From assembly GCA_002255985.1 (NCBI GenBank), contig NKIR01000004.1:1-64000 (forward strand): 64,000 nucleotides of DNA. Direction: 5' to 3'. Numbering within the stretch: position 1 is the first letter of the stretch; each line of letters opens with the position of its first letter. The stretch comes from Sphingomonadaceae bacterium PASS1 (GTDB lineage: Bacteria > Pseudomonadota > Alphaproteobacteria > Sphingomonadales > Sphingomonadaceae). Positions 7,494 to 15,891 of this stretch are shown here, piece by piece. The notes beneath the pieces were generated by a model. The model was not told where the DNA came from and ran no database searches. It saw only the letters and a list, made by a program, of their open reading frames with translations. A program made the translations under genes and the position numbers.

Positions 7494-8219
7494 ATGACTC
7501 AACCCTCAGCCTTCAACATCGCTTTCCTTAAAAACGTTTTGGAAGATGCAACCGCGCCAGATGCTTTGTGGAACTCGCGCTCGCTTTCGCTCGCTGCCAC
7601 TGGAGGCAAGAACGCCTACCTTGTCCGCGACATCATAAAGGGCAAGAGCATTAACCCTACGCTTGATACGCTGGTGGGTCTTGCCAAGGCTCTGGAAATG
7701 GACATCTCACAGATGATCCCTGCGGGCGCTTCGGTCATGCAGCGAACAGGCGGGCGCCAAGCCGATGATACCCTCACTGTAGTTGGCGCTGTTGCAGCAG
7801 GCGTCTGGCGCGAGCAAACCGATTGGGGGCCTGAAGACTGCTATACCATTGAGGTTGGACCCAATCTTTATCCCGGCAGTGAACGACTAGCTCTTCGCAT
7901 GGAAGGCTTCTCGATGGACAAGATTATCCCGCCTGGCTCAGACCTTGAATGCTTGCGAGTTGCCTATGGCTATGTCGAACCGCAACCTGGCGACATCGTC
8001 ATCGTCCAGCGCAATCGGCACGATCTACAAGAGCTCACCTGCAAGCGGCTTGACCATGATGGACAGAATTTTGTTTTGCGCGCAGAGTCTTCGCGAGCAG
8101 AGTTTCAGGAACCCATCGTCATTGGTCGGCCAGATGAAAATCACGTCGGCGATCATGATACCACGATCATCGCAATTGTCTTGCGGGCGCACCAGAGTCT
8201 TTACCGCCGCGGACGGTGA
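7494..8219 (+). CDS. S24/LexA-type phage repressor (CI-like)
   Basis: A 241-residue repressor with an N-terminal helix-turn-helix (residues about 25-72) and a C-terminal S24 autoprotease domain. Ser140 in RMEGFSM and Lys184 in LTCKRL form the catalytic dyad, and the self-cleavage site is likely Ala102-Gly103 in GAVAAGVW. RecA-stimulated self-cleavage after DNA damage would induce the element. I choose the ATG at 7494 rather than 7392 because the longer frame would run through the operator repeats. It is divergent from the early operon. Confidence 0.8.
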   Translation: MTQPSAFNIAFLKNVLEDATAPDALWNSRSLSLAATGGKNAYLVRDIIKGKSINPTLDTLVGLAKALEMDISQMIPAGASVMQRTGGRQADDTLTVVGAVAAGVWREQTDWGPEDCYTIEVGPNLYPGSERLALRMEGFSMDKIIPPGSDLECLRVAYGYVEPQPGDIVIVQRNRHDLQELTCKRLDHDGQNFVLRAESSRAEFQEPIVIGRPDENHVGDHDTTIIAIVLRAHQSLYRRGR

Positions 8220-8351
8220 TACAACCCTTTGTCAAGTGGTTTTGTAATCAGAGACCGTTTGTAGTGGGATACATCCATCGTTATTCTTGAGGGCAGAAAC
8301 AGGAAAACCCGAAGTACGGGCCCCTGTAGACACCTTATCAAGGATATATCG

Positions 8352-8570
8352 ATGCAGACCACCGCTGCCCATTGTAACGGCCTTTGCCCCAGCCTGATGA
8401 CCCCTGAAGCGAGGATCTGCGAGTTGGGCCAGATCATTGCAACTGGCGTTCTGCGCATGCGCGAACAGTCCAGTCCTTTATCTGCCCCAAGCGCAGATAG
8501 TTCACTTGGTTTTCCCGCTAGTAAGAGCGTTAGTCGCTCCGGGTATGATGCCCGCAATGGAGAATATTGA
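8352..8570 (+). CDS. small protein upstream of DUF2924
   Basis: A 72-residue protein with AAGGA eight bases before its ATG. The centre, TPEARICELGQIIATGVLRMR, is an amphipathic helix, and the tail ends SGYDARNGEY. As far as I recall, comparable small proteins precede DUF2924-recombinase pairs in other alphaproteobacteria. Its stop overlaps the next start by one base (TGATG), the first link of a four-gene coupled module. Function unknown. The bases 8220-8351 before it hold only a small CCCG/CGGG hairpin. Confidence 0.55.
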   Translation: MQTTAAHCNGLCPSLMTPEARICELGQIIATGVLRMREQSSPLSAPSADSSLGFPASKSVSRSGYDARNGEY

Positions 8571-9031
8571 TGCAGGATAATGACGATCCGCAGGTGCTAG
8601 CAAGGCTGGCATCGTTAAAACAAATGTCTGTGACTGAGCTAAAAGCCCAGTGGCAGGCTCTCATTGGCAGCGAGGCACCCAACAACAGCCGTTCGTTCTT
8701 AGAACTGCGGATTGCCTATCGAATCCAGGAACTGACCTATGGCGGTCCATCCAAGCCAGTCGTCCGGCTACTCGATTCCTTGGCCGACGAGGTAGACGGC
8801 AAGAAGGTGCGCAGGTCAGTTATCAGCGATCCGCGCAACCCTGTCATTGGCACAAGGCTGGTTCGTGAATGGGATGGCGCAGAGCATATCATTACAGTGC
8901 TGCGAGATGGCTTTGATTGGCAGGGCCGCCGTTATAAATCGCTCTCGGCGATTGCGCGCAATATTACCGGCACACAGTGGAACGGCTACCGCTTCTTTGG
9001 CCTTCGAGCAAACAAGAGGACTGCAGCATGA
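8570..9031 (+). CDS. DUF2924 domain protein, recombinase-associated
   Basis: A 153-residue DUF2924 protein. An N-terminal helical part (VLARLASLKQMSVTELKAQW, LELRIAYRIQELTYGG) is followed by a compact beta domain (GTRLVREWDGAEHIITVLRDG, YKSLSAIARNITGTQWNGYRFFGL) that resembles a small DNA-binding fold. The family is widespread next to serine recombinases in alphaproteobacteria and has no established role. The stop overlaps the recombinase ATG by four bases. A recombinase partner or directionality factor is an inference from this fixed neighbourhood. Confidence 0.8.
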   Translation: MQDNDDPQVLARLASLKQMSVTELKAQWQALIGSEAPNNSRSFLELRIAYRIQELTYGGPSKPVVRLLDSLADEVDGKKVRRSVISDPRNPVIGTRLVREWDGAEHIITVLRDGFDWQGRRYKSLSAIARNITGTQWNGYRFFGLRANKRTAA

Positions 9032-10347
9032 AGGAGGCAGCACCCCCTCGCCGCCTGCGCTGCGCGATCTATACCCGCAAAAGCTCCGAAGAGGGGTTGG
9101 ACATGGCGTTCAACAGTCTCGATGCCCAGCGGGAATCCTGCGAGGCCTATATCGCCAGCCAGCGTGCCGAAGGGTGGCTGTGTATGCGCGAGCATTATGA
9201 TGACGGCGGGTTCTCAGGAGGGACACTGGATCGTCCGGGGCTCAAGATGCTGCTTGAGGATATCGAGGCTGGGCTGGTTGATGTCGTGGTGGTCTACAAA
9301 ATTGATCGCCTGTCACGCTCCCTCATGGACTTCTCGCGGCTGGTGGAGGTGTTCGACAAGCACGGTGTCACGTTCATCTCCATCACCCAGTCGTTTAACA
9401 CCACAACCTCCATGGGCCGTTTAACGCTCAACATCCTGCTGTCGTTCGCCCAGTTCGAGCGCGAGGTCACCGGCGAACGCATTCGTGACAAGTTTGCGGC
9501 CTCCCGCGCAAAAGGAATGTGGATGGGCGGTTTTGTGCCAATGGGTTACGATGTCGAAGGCCGAAAGCTTATCATCAACGAAGCTGAGGCAGACAGGGTC
9601 CGTCAGATGTTCCAGCGGTTCGTTAAGCTTGGATCAGCGACGCTGCTGACCCGAGAACTGGTAGCGGCAGGTTCGATCAACAAGCGCGGTAAGCCGATCG
9701 ACAAGGGGTTCTTGTACAAACTGTTCCGCAACCGGCTCTACCTCGGCGAGGTAGTCCACAAGGGCACCAGTTATCCGGGCGAGCATCAGGCCATCATTAC
9801 GCATGAACTGTGGGATCAGGTCCACGCCATCTTGCAGGAGAGCCCCCGGCAGCGCGCGGCGAACACCCGAACCCAGACGCCAGCGCTACTCAAGGGGCTG
9901 ATCTTTACTGCCAGCGGCGTGGCCATGACACCAACCGCCACCAAGAGAGGTAGCCGCCATTATCGCTATTACACTTCAATGGACGCAATCCGGAACCGGG
10001 CGGGCGAAGGTACTGATGGGTTTGTAAGGCTGAACGCCGGAATGGTCGAGGGTGCGGTCATCCAGCACATCCGAGACCTGCTGCGCGCCCCGGAAATTGC
10101 GGCGCGCGCAGTGGCGGCAGCGCGCCGAAGTGACCCCGACATAGACGTGCACGATGTTGTCACCGCGCTGGCCGGGTTCGATGGACTTTGGGAAGCTCTG
10201 TTTCCAGCCGAGCAGGCGCGCATCGCCCGATTACTGATTGAGCGGGTCACAGTCAGCGCCGATGGCCTCGCGGTCGATCTGCGCACCGATGGCCTTGGAT
10301 CGGTCATTCGCGAAATGATAGCGCCCGAACGGAGACAAGCAGCATGA
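9028..10347 (+). CDS. large serine recombinase
   Basis: A 439-residue large serine recombinase. The N-terminal resolvase domain carries the nucleophile in YTRKSS (Ser19), the motif VVYKIDRLSRSL near 90 and a long helix after LLSFAQFEREVTGERIRDK. The PF07508 recombinase domain follows (GYDVEGRKLIINEAEADRVRQMF to about 270), then a C-terminal region. The zinc-ribbon position (LLKGLIFTASGVAMTP) lacks the usual cysteines. The start at 9028 (ATGA overlap with DUF2924) is preferred to 8977. It probably integrates and excises the element; its attachment sites cannot be read from one sequence. Confidence 0.85.
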   Translation: MKEAAPPRRLRCAIYTRKSSEEGLDMAFNSLDAQRESCEAYIASQRAEGWLCMREHYDDGGFSGGTLDRPGLKMLLEDIEAGLVDVVVVYKIDRLSRSLMDFSRLVEVFDKHGVTFISITQSFNTTTSMGRLTLNILLSFAQFEREVTGERIRDKFAASRAKGMWMGGFVPMGYDVEGRKLIINEAEADRVRQMFQRFVKLGSATLLTRELVAAGSINKRGKPIDKGFLYKLFRNRLYLGEVVHKGTSYPGEHQAIITHELWDQVHAILQESPRQRAANTRTQTPALLKGLIFTASGVAMTPTATKRGSRHYRYYTSMDAIRNRAGEGTDGFVRLNAGMVEGAVIQHIRDLLRAPEIAARAVAAARRSDPDIDVHDVVTALAGFDGLWEALFPAEQARIARLLIERVTVSADGLAVDLRTDGLGSVIREMIAPERRQAA

Positions 10348-10727
10348 ACGCACCTGTCACCACGCGGGTGTTCATCCCGCTCACCATCCGCAAGCCCAAC
10401 GGGCGGCCCAAGATCATGCCGCCAGTCGATATGGTGCCAGACACCGGCGGGGTGGCCCCGCACATCCTGAAGGCAATCGCCAAAGCGTGGGGTTGGAGGC
10501 GGAAACTTGAAACGGGAGCTGCTGCGACCCTTTCCGATATCGCTGAAGCCGAGGGCGTATCGGACCGCTATGTTGGGCCAATGCTGAGGTTGGCCTATCT
10601 GTCACCAGCCGTGCTGGAGAAACTACTAGTTGCACGCGTGCCACCTGAGGTTTCGATTAAGGAACTGGGGATGGTATCGGAGTTACCGTGGGCCGAGCAA
10701 GAAAAGTCGACATTTGGGCTAGCTTGA
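10344..10727 (+). CDS. small HTH-like protein downstream of serine recombinase
   Basis: A 127-residue protein. Residues about 63-105 (AATLSDIAEAEGVSDRYVG, then LRLAYLSPAVLEKLL) look like a helix-turn-helix followed by further helices. Similar small proteins commonly follow DUF2924-recombinase genes, as I recall. Its start overlaps the recombinase stop by four bases, closing the module. A DNA-binding accessory role is likely but unproven. Confidence 0.6.
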   Translation: MNAPVTTRVFIPLTIRKPNGRPKIMPPVDMVPDTGGVAPHILKAIAKAWGWRRKLETGAAATLSDIAEAEGVSDRYVGPMLRLAYLSPAVLEKLLVARVPPEVSIKELGMVSELPWAEQEKSTFGLA

Positions 10728-10791
10728 ACGGTCGGGAGTGAGGCCAACCTCAGGGGTTGGTCTTAGCTCGCATTTGCGGCACACTGCATCA

Positions 10792-11517
10792 ATGATCGGT
10801 ATTATCTCCCCGGAAGCAGAAAACCTAGCAGTTGAGATCTCGCCGCTTTTGAGGGCTGCGCTACTGACCCTCGAATATATGGAGGTCAACGGCTCTATAG
10901 GCCTGACGCCATCAAAGGCCCTGAAACGCTACTTTGTGGAATGGGCAGCTGAAGCCTTCGCTTGGCCGGAATACACCGCCGCGGACCTCTACTCCTTTAA
11001 CAAGGTCCTCAATGAAGTCGACTTCCCGCCTTTGGTAGTGCTGCACGATCTGCTCGTTGGGCTGAAACTGGCACGCCACCAAAAAGGTGTGATGCAAATA
11101 TCGAAGTGGGGAACGAAAGTCAGGCACCACCCAGGTACCGTCTTAGCCATTTTAGCCGAGCACCTCATGCATGGCTACGACCACAGCCAGCATAGCCGCT
11201 TTGATGACACCATCGTCGGCAACTGGGATATCTTCATCAACGTAATCAACGTGGAAGTCCATGCGGGATGTAGCGACGATCACCTTTGTAAGGCGCTATT
11301 CGGCAGTAACGCCAACGAAGGCAGCCTTGGGCACACCCGGGTCAGATCCGCATTCTACATCCAGGTCTTGCGGCCGCTCCTATGGCTAGGGCTTTTACAG
11401 GAGCACGTGGTGGGAGAAGGCCGCAATCGAGAGAGGATGTTCACCAAGACGCCGCTGTGGTCCTTGGCATTGAAGTTGGAAACGGATCGGCAAGTGCCGG
11501 ATCTGGTTGTTAATTGA
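10792..11517 (+). CDS. unrecognised cargo protein A
   Basis: A 241-residue soluble, mainly helical protein; the frame is open from a GTG at 10738, but the first 18 residues look non-coding. The section KALKRYFVEWAAEAFAWPEY with KVLNEVDFPPLVVLHDLL and LLWLGLLQEHVVGEG suggests winged-helix-like modules. I do not recognise a named family. Only one base separates it from the membrane-tail gene downstream, so the pair forms a unit. Placement at the outer edge of the element next to the recombinase is typical of cargo such as defence or fitness genes; that is inference. Confidence 0.55.
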   Translation: MIGIISPEAENLAVEISPLLRAALLTLEYMEVNGSIGLTPSKALKRYFVEWAAEAFAWPEYTAADLYSFNKVLNEVDFPPLVVLHDLLVGLKLARHQKGVMQISKWGTKVRHHPGTVLAILAEHLMHGYDHSQHSRFDDTIVGNWDIFINVINVEVHAGCSDDHLCKALFGSNANEGSLGHTRVRSAFYIQVLRPLLWLGLLQEHVVGEGRNRERMFTKTPLWSLALKLETDRQVPDLVVN

Positions 11518-11518
11518 A

Positions 11519-11899
11519 ATGACATCCGCAATGGACGCTGCCGATCCTGACCTACCCGAAGCTGCCGTCGAACACATTAGCCAGATGCTAAAGCTAGCTA
11601 CGAGCAAGCATCAAGAGGCCATGGCCTTGCTTGGCACGCCCGACCCAAACGCGCTACCCCGGCTGCATGAAGTGCTCCGGCTGCTAGAAGAGGTTGAGCT
11701 ACTTGCAGCTGATGCTGCGACCTACGTGGAAGCTGACGTCATGAAAGCCGCCATCAAGGATCTCCACCTCCAACAAGCCAGCGTTCAAAATGCGATTGGC
11801 CAAATACAGGCAATGAAGGCGCGGTCGCCCTGGGCGACGCCTTGGCCCTGGTTTACGTTAATTGTTTTGGCGCTACTGATTACTCAGGCGATAGCGTGA
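11519..11899 (+). CDS. unrecognised cargo protein B, predicted tail-anchored membrane protein
   Basis: A 126-residue protein: an acidic helical region (AVEHISQMLKLATSKHQEAM, LHEVLRLLEEVELLAADA, probably a coiled coil) and a single C-terminal hydrophobic segment, WFTLIVLALLITQAIA, at the very end. That layout anchors a cytoplasmic helical domain to the inner membrane. The ATG at 11519 is preferred over an upstream TTG. It follows cargo protein A after one base. No family recognised; a two-component membrane-linked system with protein A is possible. Confidence 0.5.
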   Translation: MTSAMDAADPDLPEAAVEHISQMLKLATSKHQEAMALLGTPDPNALPRLHEVLRLLEEVELLAADAATYVEADVMKAAIKDLHLQQASVQNAIGQIQAMKARSPWATPWPWFTLIVLALLITQAIA

Positions 11900-12116
11900 A
11901 GGCAGCTTTTAAGACCGAAGCCTGAATTTCTCTCTCACTCCGCCACCCAAGATTGCGTCCAAAAAGTTCGGTCGGCACAAATCGTCAAAATACTGAAAGA
12001 TAAGAATTCTTTCTAACCGCACGTTTTCCGAAGAGGTTCGGGTGAAAAGAGACAAAAGCCGATGAGAGACCGATTTTAGCCTTTTAGGTAGTCTCCAAGG
12101 TTCGGTTGTAAATAGC

Positions 12117-12141
12117 AAAACCCCGCGTAGGCTGGGGTTTT
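12117..12141 (-). terminator. rho-independent terminator after tRNA-Ser
   Basis: Perfect eight-base arms AAAACCCC (12117-12124) and GGGGTTTT (12134-12141) around a nine-base loop, with T runs in both directions. It lies 43 bases beyond the 3' end of the leftward tRNA gene and would end its transcript; it could also stop rightward transcription from the element. Bases 11900-12116 hold nothing I can recognise and may contain the right attachment site. Confidence 0.7.
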
Positions 12142-12183
12142 TTGCCCTGTAACGGGCCATCACATTGATTCGCTTTGATTTAT

Positions 12184-12273
12184 TGGCGGAGACGGTGGGA
12201 TTCGAACCCACGATAGAGTCACCCCTATACACACTTTCCAGGCGTGCGCCTTCGACCACTCGGCCACGTCTCC
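12184..12273 (-). tRNA. tRNA-Ser (GGA)
   Basis: Folds as a class II tRNA of 90 nt with encoded CCA: acceptor GGAGACG pairs with CGTCTCC, T arm GGTTCGAATCC, an extended variable arm, and anticodon loop CTGGAAA giving GGA (reads UCC/UCU). It separates the phage-like element on the left from core genes. tRNA genes are classic targets for tyrosine integrases, but the integrase here is a serine recombinase, so this adjacency need not mean integration in the tRNA. Confidence 0.95.
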
Positions 12274-12352
12274 GCATTCCCCTAAGGGACGCACGCCCCT
12301 AGCCGCTCCTTTCCGCTTTCGCAAGGCACAGTGATTTGCCATAACCTTATTG

Positions 12353-13273
12353 ATGAAAAGATATCTGCCCTTGTTCGCCAGCGCCGCGATATGCGCCGCT
12401 CTCCCCGTCTCTGCACAAGACGCAAAAACCTACCCCGCGCCGTCGGAGATTGTCGCGGCGGCCAAAGCGGATAACTGGGTCGCCATTGCGCCGTCGGATG
12501 TATTGGTGATGGATCTCGCCTCCGATTCGAAAGGCAAGTCCCGCCGCGTCGTCATTCAACTGATGCCTGCGCCATTCAGCCAGGGTTGGGTCAGCAATAT
12601 CCACAAACTGGCGGCGGCGCATTGGTGGGATGGCACAAGCATCAACCGCGTGCAGGACAATTATGTGGTGCAATGGGGCGATGCGACCGAGAAGAAGGCG
12701 TTGCCTGAAGGGTTGGCGACCGTCGGCGCGCAGGATTATGTCACCCTTGACTGGCCGACCAAGGATTGGATTTTGGCTCGGGCAGACGGAAGGCAAGACG
12801 CCTACGCGGGGGCCCATGGCTTCTATCTTGGCTGGCCGCTGGCACAAGGCCGTGAGGGGCTTTGGCCCGTGCACTGTTACGGCATGGTCGGTGTTGGCCG
12901 GAACCTCTCACCTGACACTGGTAGCGGAGCAGAACTTTACACCGTTATCGGTCACGCGCCGCGGCACTTGGACCGCAACATCGCGCTTGTGGGCCGTGTG
13001 ATTGAGGGCATCGAGCATATGTCGAGCCTACCGCGTGGTACCGGCGCGCTTGGTTTCTATGAGAAGGAAGAAGAGCGCGTGGCGATCCTGTCCGTGCGGC
13101 TTGGCAATGAAGCGAAGGACTTGCCAGCGTTCGAATATCTTTCGACCGATAGCGACAGCTTCGCTGCCTATGCCGACGCGCGCGCCAATCGGCGGGATGC
13201 CTTTTTCAACATACCTGCTGGCGGCGCAGATATTTGCAACATTCCGGTCCCGATACGGCGGAAAGCCAACTAA
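12353..13273 (+). CDS. periplasmic cyclophilin-type peptidyl-prolyl isomerase
   Basis: A 306-residue protein with a clear signal peptide (MKRYLPLFASAAICAALPVSAQ). The body matches cyclophilin-like PPIases: VVIQLMPAPFSQGWVSNI, HWWDGTSINRVQDNYVVQWGD, FYLGWPLA and ELYTVIGHAPRHLDRNIALVGRVIEG. It would catalyse proline cis-trans isomerisation of exported proteins. The ATG at 12353 is chosen over the TTG immediately before it. Monocistronic. Confidence 0.8.
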   Translation: MKRYLPLFASAAICAALPVSAQDAKTYPAPSEIVAAAKADNWVAIAPSDVLVMDLASDSKGKSRRVVIQLMPAPFSQGWVSNIHKLAAAHWWDGTSINRVQDNYVVQWGDATEKKALPEGLATVGAQDYVTLDWPTKDWILARADGRQDAYAGAHGFYLGWPLAQGREGLWPVHCYGMVGVGRNLSPDTGSGAELYTVIGHAPRHLDRNIALVGRVIEGIEHMSSLPRGTGALGFYEKEEERVAILSVRLGNEAKDLPAFEYLSTDSDSFAAYADARANRRDAFFNIPAGGADICNIPVPIRRKAN

Positions 13274-13358
13274 GCCGTTTCATACGCCATCAGTTTAAGG
13301 CTGCTTTTCCTGATGCTGCCCAACCGCAAGCGAGCGCAAATGGACTCCGACCCGCAAC

Positions 13359-14195
13359 TCAGGGCGTTGGAACGGGAACGTCCGACGGTACGGTCTCAAC
13401 CGGAGGCGCAACAATTACGGGAACCGCTACGGGTCGAAGGATGGCTACCTGTTCAAGCCGGTCGAGCGCTTTACGCGCGTCGCTGAAGCGTTTGGCCCGT
13501 GCCATCCATGATTGCGCGATGGATGCGCCGGGCAAAGCCGCAACTTCCTCCACAGCAAGATCAAGCTTCCCCGCATCGACCAGCGCTTCGGCGCGGATCA
13601 GCCGTTCGTTCGGCGCGAGAGATGGTCCGTTTTCTTTGCGCAGCACGAACAGTTCCGACAATTCCCGCTTCACGGTCGCCCACGTGCTGTCGTCTCGATT
13701 GCCCGTCAAAAGCACCGGCGCAAGTCCGCGCAATTCGGTTTTCAGGGCATCAATCGTGACCGGCGCCTGACCTGCAGATAACACCGCCGCGACAGATTGC
13801 GGCTGGGTCGCGCCGAAACGCAGGCGCAACTGTTCGGCAAGATTGCCCAGCGGCGTCCCTTTATCTATCGAACGGCGCACTGCATAAATGAGCAACAACC
13901 CATCCGCGCGCGCGGCTTCGGGCGAGAGCATATTGGGTGATGGGAAAGTTGGAACCATTTGGTCCGTAACCGGCTGTGCGATAGCATTAGCATCGGTGGT
14001 GGCCACATTGCCTACTGGCCCTGTGGATGACTCAACCGCCACGGGGGCATCAGCAGATGCCAGGAAACCATATTTTTCGGCGATCACATAGGCGACAATA
14101 GCGCCGCCGACAAAGGCAACCAAAATAAGCAGCATGATGTGCTTGAATGTGAATCCACGGCGTGGCGTGGCGGTCGCTGTTGGAAAATCGGTCAT
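13359..14195 (-). CDS. mitofilin/Mic60-like membrane protein (COG4223 type)
   Basis: A 278-residue protein with one N-terminal transmembrane segment (IMLLILVAFVGGAIVAYVIA, about 20-39) and a helical periplasmic part (LSPEAARADGLLLIYAVRRSI, LAEQLRLRFG). It overlaps hemD by four bases. Alphaproteobacteria keep a Mic60-like protein next to hem genes and it is regarded as the bacterial relative of the mitochondrial cristae organiser Mic60. It probably shapes or tethers the inner membrane. It is shorter than many homologues and has a proline-rich C-terminus. Confidence 0.65.
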   Translation of the reverse strand: MTDFPTATATPRRGFTFKHIMLLILVAFVGGAIVAYVIAEKYGFLASADAPVAVESSTGPVGNVATTDANAIAQPVTDQMVPTFPSPNMLSPEAARADGLLLIYAVRRSIDKGTPLGNLAEQLRLRFGATQPQSVAAVLSAGQAPVTIDALKTELRGLAPVLLTGNRDDSTWATVKRELSELFVLRKENGPSLAPNERLIRAEALVDAGKLDLAVEEVAALPGASIAQSWMARAKRFSDARKALDRLEQVAILRPVAVPVIVAPPVETVPSDVPVPTP

Positions 14196-14917
14196 GTTGT
14201 TCCTTCAATAGCGGCATTCGGCGGCAGGGTGCAATGTATCGTTGGAAAATGCTGTCTTATTGTGTCCATTAACGCAGCGTCATTTGGTAAGGGTGCGACA
14301 ATTATCTGTGCCCAACCGTCGCCAGCGCTTTGCGCGATAGCGTTCGAAAACGTCGCGAGCGTGACTTTGCTGCGTGATAGGCCGCCCGCATCGCAGAGAC
14401 CGGCAAAGTGCGCAGCCGCGCGTGAAGAGTGCAGGATAACCGCATCGCATACTGCAACCTGCGCCGTGAATTGCGCTGGTGTTTCGAGCACCGCGCTTCG
14501 GTACACGATAGCGATGTCAATGTGGACGCCAGCAATCTGCGGAACAGCACTATGGTCTTCGCCTGCAAGCCATAAGAGTTTTTTATGGCCGTCTGCGGCA
14601 GCAACGCCGACAAGTACTTCCACGCCGTTTGATCCGGTCGCAGCGACCAGCAAAGCCAAATGGGCCAACGCGCTGGCGGTCGCACTACCGACCGCATAGA
14701 TCGGGGTGTCGCGCGCAGTTTCCAAAAATCCGCATGCGGCGCGCACCGCATTCCCACTGGTCAACAAAATTGCATCATATCCGTCAACCGATACCGTTTG
14801 CAGCGGCACATGTTCAATGGCGAACAGGGGCATAAGCACTGGCGCATGTCCTGCATCCTTAAACCGGCGGGCGGTGGCATCCGCACCGGGTTGCGGCCGG
14901 ATAATCAGCACCTTCAC
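14192..14917 (-). CDS. hemD: uroporphyrinogen-III synthase
   Basis: Converts hydroxymethylbilane to uroporphyrinogen III for haem and corrinoid synthesis. The 241-residue sequence has the family's weakly conserved marks: MKVLIIRPQPGADATARRF, GYDAILLTSGNAVRA and YAVGSATASAL, with VILHSSRAAAHFA in the second domain. Identification is strengthened by four-base overlaps with hemC upstream and the mitofilin-like gene downstream. Confidence 0.88.
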   Translation of the reverse strand: MKVLIIRPQPGADATARRFKDAGHAPVLMPLFAIEHVPLQTVSVDGYDAILLTSGNAVRAACGFLETARDTPIYAVGSATASALAHLALLVAATGSNGVEVLVGVAAADGHKKLLWLAGEDHSAVPQIAGVHIDIAIVYRSAVLETPAQFTAQVAVCDAVILHSSRAAAHFAGLCDAGGLSRSKVTLATFSNAIAQSAGDGWAQIIVAPLPNDAALMDTIRQHFPTIHCTLPPNAAIEGTT

Positions 14918-15849
14918 GAGGCGAACATGCTCCGCAGTTCATCACTGGCATTTGCCAGCAATTGCTCTGCCAATTGTGCCGGACCATCGCCCGGCGCGTC
15001 ATAGACGATTTCGCCCGCGTGCATTTCCCGGCCATCCGCGGTGAAAACTTCACCTTTTAAGCGTATCTGGGAACCTTCGACCTGCGCGAATGCGGCGATG
15101 GGTGAATGGCAATTGCCCCCCAATGCCTCAAGCAAGGCACGCTCGGCCTGTACGGCAACAAAGGTGTCCACATCGTTAATGGCCGCCAAAAACGGGACAA
15201 GCTCATTGCGGCTGGTCAACCGGTCAATGCCCACAGCACCTTGCGATGCTGCCGGCAAAAACTGGCTAAGCGGCAATGGCGCACCGACATTGGGCATGTC
15301 CAACCGGTCCAACCCGGCCGCAGCCAAAAGTGTCGCGTCCGCGTCACCATTTTCAATATGCGCCAAACGGGTTGCGACATTGCCGCGCAATGGCACGATC
15401 CGCAAATCAGGACGAGCCCGTTGCAGCTGCGCCGCGCGCCTTGGGCTGGATGTCCCGACCCGCGCACCATGCTTCAGATCGTCCAGCGCCGCTGCACCGA
15501 TCAATCGGTCGCGGACATCCGCACGCGGCAGCATGGCGGAGATGTCAAAAATGTCCGCGCGCACGGTCTCGACATCTTTCATCGAATGCACCGCGATATC
15601 AATCTGGTCATCGATCAACGCGCGTTCCAACTCTTTGGTCCACAGCGCCTTGCCACCGATTTCGGCAAGCGGCCGGTCCTGAATCTTGTCACCTGTGGCG
15701 AGCATCGGGACCAACACGACGGCATCATCGGGCAGATTATGCGCCGCCTTGATGGCAGCCATGGTCATCTCCGCCTGCGCCAAAGCGAGCGGAGACCGGC
15801 GTGTTCCGATGCGTAACGGACGGTCGGAGGAAAACGATATCATTGTCAT
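14914..15849 (-). CDS. hemC: hydroxymethylbilane synthase (porphobilinogen deaminase)
   Basis: Polymerises four porphobilinogen molecules into hydroxymethylbilane in the cytoplasm. 311 residues, normal length. RIGTRRSPLALAQAEM opens the protein, KDVETVRAD carries the catalytic Asp region, GTSSPRRAAQLQRARPDL is the substrate-binding arginine motif, and LLEALGGNCHSPIAAFA contains the cysteine that binds the dipyrromethane cofactor. First gene of the leftward hemC-hemD-mitofilin operon, divergent from tsaD with 42 bases between. Confidence 0.95.
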   Translation of the reverse strand: MTMISFSSDRPLRIGTRRSPLALAQAEMTMAAIKAAHNLPDDAVVLVPMLATGDKIQDRPLAEIGGKALWTKELERALIDDQIDIAVHSMKDVETVRADIFDISAMLPRADVRDRLIGAAALDDLKHGARVGTSSPRRAAQLQRARPDLRIVPLRGNVATRLAHIENGDADATLLAAAGLDRLDMPNVGAPLPLSQFLPAASQGAVGIDRLTSRNELVPFLAAINDVDTFVAVQAERALLEALGGNCHSPIAAFAQVEGSQIRLKGEVFTADGREMHAGEIVYDAPGDGPAQLAEQLLANASDELRSMFAS

Positions 15850-15891
15850 GCGACTTGTTCATAGCGCCACGTCCACCTATGGGAAAGCGCA

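Noticed and set aside
12184-12273. tRNA-Ser as the element's attachment site
   Set aside because: The only integrase seen is a large serine recombinase, which normally does not use tRNA genes; no duplicated tRNA 3' end was found within the window.
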